Both the position numbers and the translations under genes were made by a program. DNA of 64,000 nt from Pomphorhynchus laevis (lineage: Eukaryota > Acanthocephala > Palaeacanthocephala > Echinorhynchida > Pomphorhynchidae): contig WNNJ02000347.1 in the NCBI GenBank assembly GCA_012934845.2, positions 1 to 64,000 on the forward strand, read 5' to 3'. Below are positions 61,015 through 64,000 of this stretch, in pieces. Under the pieces are notes generated by a model. It made no database searches, was not told where the DNA came from, and worked only from the letters and a program-made list of their open reading frames with translations. Position 1 is the stretch's first letter. Each line of letters begins with the position of its first letter.

Positions 61015-61780
61015 TCTTAATCGTCCCCATCCTCCTTCTCTTCCAAAATTAGCTACTCCGAGTCGACCCTAGAAACTTCTCGATATCCCTATTCGCTGCG
61101 GAGTCTTGCAGCCTTACTCAATTATTCACTCTTCTCAATTCCACTTAATTATTTTTCTCCCGATGATCTCTGTATTCTGTTTTATTCTGAACTCACGACT
61201 ATCTTCAATCATAGTCTGTCTAATCGACCACGACTTTATCATCGCTTGCGATATGATCGATGGTTCGATCCAACTCTAGTCTTTCTAAGCGTAAACTCCT
61301 TCATGCTATTCGCGTGTTTATTCGATTTATTAAACGTTCTCCTAACTCACTCCAAATATTCGTGCTTTCTACCTTTCTTTCAGTCGTTCCCATCTCATTC
61401 TTATGCGTACTAAAGGTACCTAGTAAGTTATCTTTTGGAAAAATAAACTCGAGTAGTCTTCCAACTCTAAATCTCATTTAAAAATCTCAAACTCAATTAT
61501 TTCACGACCATTCACCCCCTTTGTAACATGAATAATGGTGATGTTTCTTCTTATCTACAATCTAATCTATCTAATTTATTGTCCATTCTACCCGTATACC
61601 CCTTATATCCTCTCTTCTATTTAAATAATTCCCTCCCAGAGCTATTCCAACTTATTCCTATTTCGTCTGAAATTTATTCGGTTCTTTAGTCATTACATAA
61701 TAAAATCTCTCCTTCTAATCCAATTGGAACTCACTAGCTTAAAAATATCTGCTCCTCTATCTCACCCTTCCTAACGACAT
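61015..61780 (+). mobile_element. L2/CR1-like LINE fragment (endonuclease-RT linker)
   Basis: It is related to 61860-62500: shared blocks CGTCCCCATCCTCCTTCTC, CTTCTCGATATCCCT and TCCCGATGATCTCTG. It encodes the linker between endonuclease and reverse transcriptase. Broken frames. Confidence 0.75.
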
Positions 61781-61784
61781 TGTT

Positions 61785-63140
61785 TAACTTAACTGCTTCA
61801 ATGACTATACCTCCTTGTCAATTACTGATCCTGGTTTGTCCGATCATATCCTTGTCACTCTTACTCTTACTCGTCCCCATCCTCCTTCTCCGCCTTTACC
61901 TTTATCTACACCAAGTCGACCCTGGAAGCTTCTCGATATCCCTGTTCTCTGCACAGCCTTACTCAATTCTTCACTCTTTTCACTTCCTCTTAACTATCTC
62001 TCTCCCGATGATCTCTGCATTCTGTTTGATTCTGAACTTACGTCGATCCTTAATAACCTTCTGCCTAGTCGACTTCGACGTTCCCAGCGCTTGCGCCATG
62101 CTCCCTGGTTCGATTCTGACTGTAGTCTTTCTAAGCGTCGACTCCGTCACTCTTATCGTATGTATAAACGCTTTCTTAAACGTTCTCCCAACTCACTCCC
62201 TACAAATTTTCGTGATTCCTACTTTTCTCTACGCCGTTCACATCTCATTCTTATACGTACTAAACGTACTCTCTTTTGGCAAAATCAACTCGAGTCATCT
62301 TCCAACTCTAAATCTCATTGGAAAATTTTAAACTCAATTCTTTCACGATCATCTACCCCTTGTAATATAAATCCTGATGAATTTTCTTATTATCTACAAA
62401 CTAAGCTATCTAATTTACTTTCCCTACCACCCATAACCTCCTTGTACTTACTCTTCTCTTTAAATACGTCCCTCCCAGAACTATTCCACCTTCTTCAATA
62501 TTGCACAATATCCTTCAATATTGTTTTCTTATTATTCTTTCGAAGCTTTCATGCATCCTTAATGACTAAGTATCTCATATCTTCCATACTGTTTTCAAGA
62601 CTTCATTATTGTCTTAGTCTATTTTCCAACTCACCTAAATCTACTCTTCTTCCCCTACAACGCATCGTCAACGCAGCTGTCTGAATTATCCTCCGTCTTC
62701 GTCGTTTTGATCATACATCCTACCATCTTGCTTCTCTCGATTTGCCTACAATTTATTGTCGTGTTCAAATTCGTCTTCTTATCGTTGCTTTCCGCCTTAT
62801 AACTTCTCATACCCCTTCATTTCGCAACCTTCCTTTTCTTGATAATTCTCGTCCTGTTTACTGTTCCTTGCGTTCCTGTAATTTCCTTCTTTTACATGTC
62901 CCAAACTACTCTACCTCCTTTGTACTCCGCTCCTTCCTGGTAGCTGCTCCTCTATCGTGGAGCAGCCATATACGTATATGCCCATTCATATACGCCAATC
63001 AACTTCCCTGCAGTGCTTCAAACGACAAATCCGATCCCATTTTAACAATTTAACTGCTTGACTTTCTCATTTTTGTTTGTGGACTTGTAAGCGTACAGCT
63101 TGTACGTATTTGAACACATTAAATAAATTTGTATTATTAT
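61785..63140 (+). mobile_element. L2/CR1-like LINE, internally deleted, with 3' tail
   Basis: The 289-codon frame at 61815-62684 begins at the end of the endonuclease (DPGLSDHILVTLTL). It runs through the linker (HAPWFDSDCSLSKRRLRHSY, KRTLFWQNQLESSSNSKSHW) and jumps to the end of the reverse transcriptase (SRLHYCLSLFSNSPKSTLLP, LQRIVNAAV), so the catalytic core is deleted. The C-terminal part follows at 62690-63053. It ends in a TATTATTATT tail near 63130, typical of this group. Confidence 0.85.
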
Positions 63141-63419
63141 TAACTTGTCTATCCGTAGCCATACATTTCCTTCCGACTGGATATGCGTCACTACCACCTT
63201 TGTAGCGTCCTACCACACTTATCCCAACTCTCTCAAAACTCTTAAAGCGTCCCGTTCTAAAGCAAGTTAATGCTTGCCTTTTGGAGGAAAGTAAATAGAC
63301 GATGAAGAGGGACGGCGAAACATCCCTCTCCATCAGAAACATCGACGGAAATTTTCAAGTTGTCCACACCAGCCCCAAAATTCGATAGCGCTCAATCTAC
63401 AGTGTGTCTTATCCGCTAG

Positions 63420-64000
63420 ACATATGACCACCACACATGGTTTCCGCTACGGTCTTCTCAACACTAGATCTATTATCTATTAATCCGATCTCATCTTCAA
63501 CCTATTCACGAAAAAATCTATCGATCACTTCTGCCTCACCGAATCCTAGCACTTCGATTACTACGACCTACCCATTCACATTCTGCTCTCTGCGGTTGCT
63601 CACTAGTCAAAAGTGATCGCCCCCAGTTCACCCCCTTCAAAATTAGAAGGGGGTGGCGATTGCGACAATTTCATATCGAAATTGTCGCATTCGGTTGTCA
63701 CCCCGTGTATCTTCGCAAAATAACTTCCCTTTTCACTTCTTGCTCTTCTGAATTGCTCACTTGTCGTACTTCTATCCCGATCACTCTGGATATCGCCATT
63801 GTATACTATCCTGGTTCATTAGATCCTACCTCCTTATTTTTTACCGGACTCGCTGACGTCCTGTACCACAGTTCTTTGTCCTCCATCCCTTCACTCGTTC
63901 CTGCGACTTCAACATCGGCATCGACCGCCCCTCTTCCACCAGCTCAGTCCGGTTCATCAACATTCTATCCAACTACACTCCAAACTCAAATCCACTGCCC
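63420..64000 (+). mobile_element. L2/CR1-like LINE, start of endonuclease (runs off the window)
   Basis: The plus strand encodes FGLLNTRSI, then SDLIFNLFTKKSIDHFCLTE, the N-terminal EEP endonuclease motif (NTRS...TE) of CR1/L2 elements. Two short perfect hairpins interrupt it at about 63632-63690. 63141-63419 holds no recognisable feature. Confidence 0.75.

Overview
The window is a strongly AT-rich stretch of an animal nuclear genome. It has GT-AG introns with consistent phases, many non-LTR retrotransposon (LINE) fragments, Penelope-like elements and several tandem-repeat arrays. The mix of R1/Jockey-like, L2/CR1-like and Penelope-like elements with a PAR/CES-2-type bZIP gene suggests an invertebrate; I cannot name the species. 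No rRNA, tRNA or CRISPR array was seen.

Layout. 1-6451 is a large inverted duplication: two 1945-bp arms that look nearly identical, pairing at positions that sum to 6452. They flank a spacer that holds ~70-bp tandem repeats and a decayed R1-like LINE. The arms carry what looks like the first exon of a small three-exon gene; the right-hand copy continues to 7115. 8-14 kb holds two decayed Penelope-like fragments in otherwise featureless DNA. 14.7-16.4 kb is a two-exon bZIP transcription factor gene. 17-26 kb is repeat territory: a third Penelope-like copy, a ~800-bp direct duplication, a MITE-like inverted repeat, an L2-like LINE tail and a degenerate array.

From 51.6 kb down to 27.0 kb, on the minus strand, runs one large host gene of at least 14 exons. 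It encodes a NO VEIN/sacsin-type protein of roughly 2,900 residues: coiled coil, GHKL ATPase domain, long middle region and C-terminal DUF3883 nuclease-like domain. Its introns hold a ~81-bp minisatellite, a CR1-like LINE fragment, a 258-bp satellite and several ribozyme-like modules. 52.8-64 kb is almost entirely LINE fragments, with a fourth Penelope relic and a 370-bp tandem repeat.

Most notable observation: at least five families of sequence, unrelated outside the motif, carry all parts of a hammerhead ribozyme (CUGANGA, GAAA, a UH cleavage site and three complementary stems) in the same unusual order. The stem I strand, CUGANGA and the stem II strand sit inside the loop of stem III: IIb-GAAA-IIIa-[Ib-CUGANGA-IIa]-IIIb-UH-Ia. 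This is not the type I, II or III permutation. It occurs at 30.3, 35.9, 46.6-47.0, 48.4-49.4 (four tandem copies), 50.9, 52.3, 60.4 and 60.8 kb. The short strands linking stems I and II to stem III suggest the ribozyme may assemble between two copies (tandem dimer or two RNAs) rather than within one.
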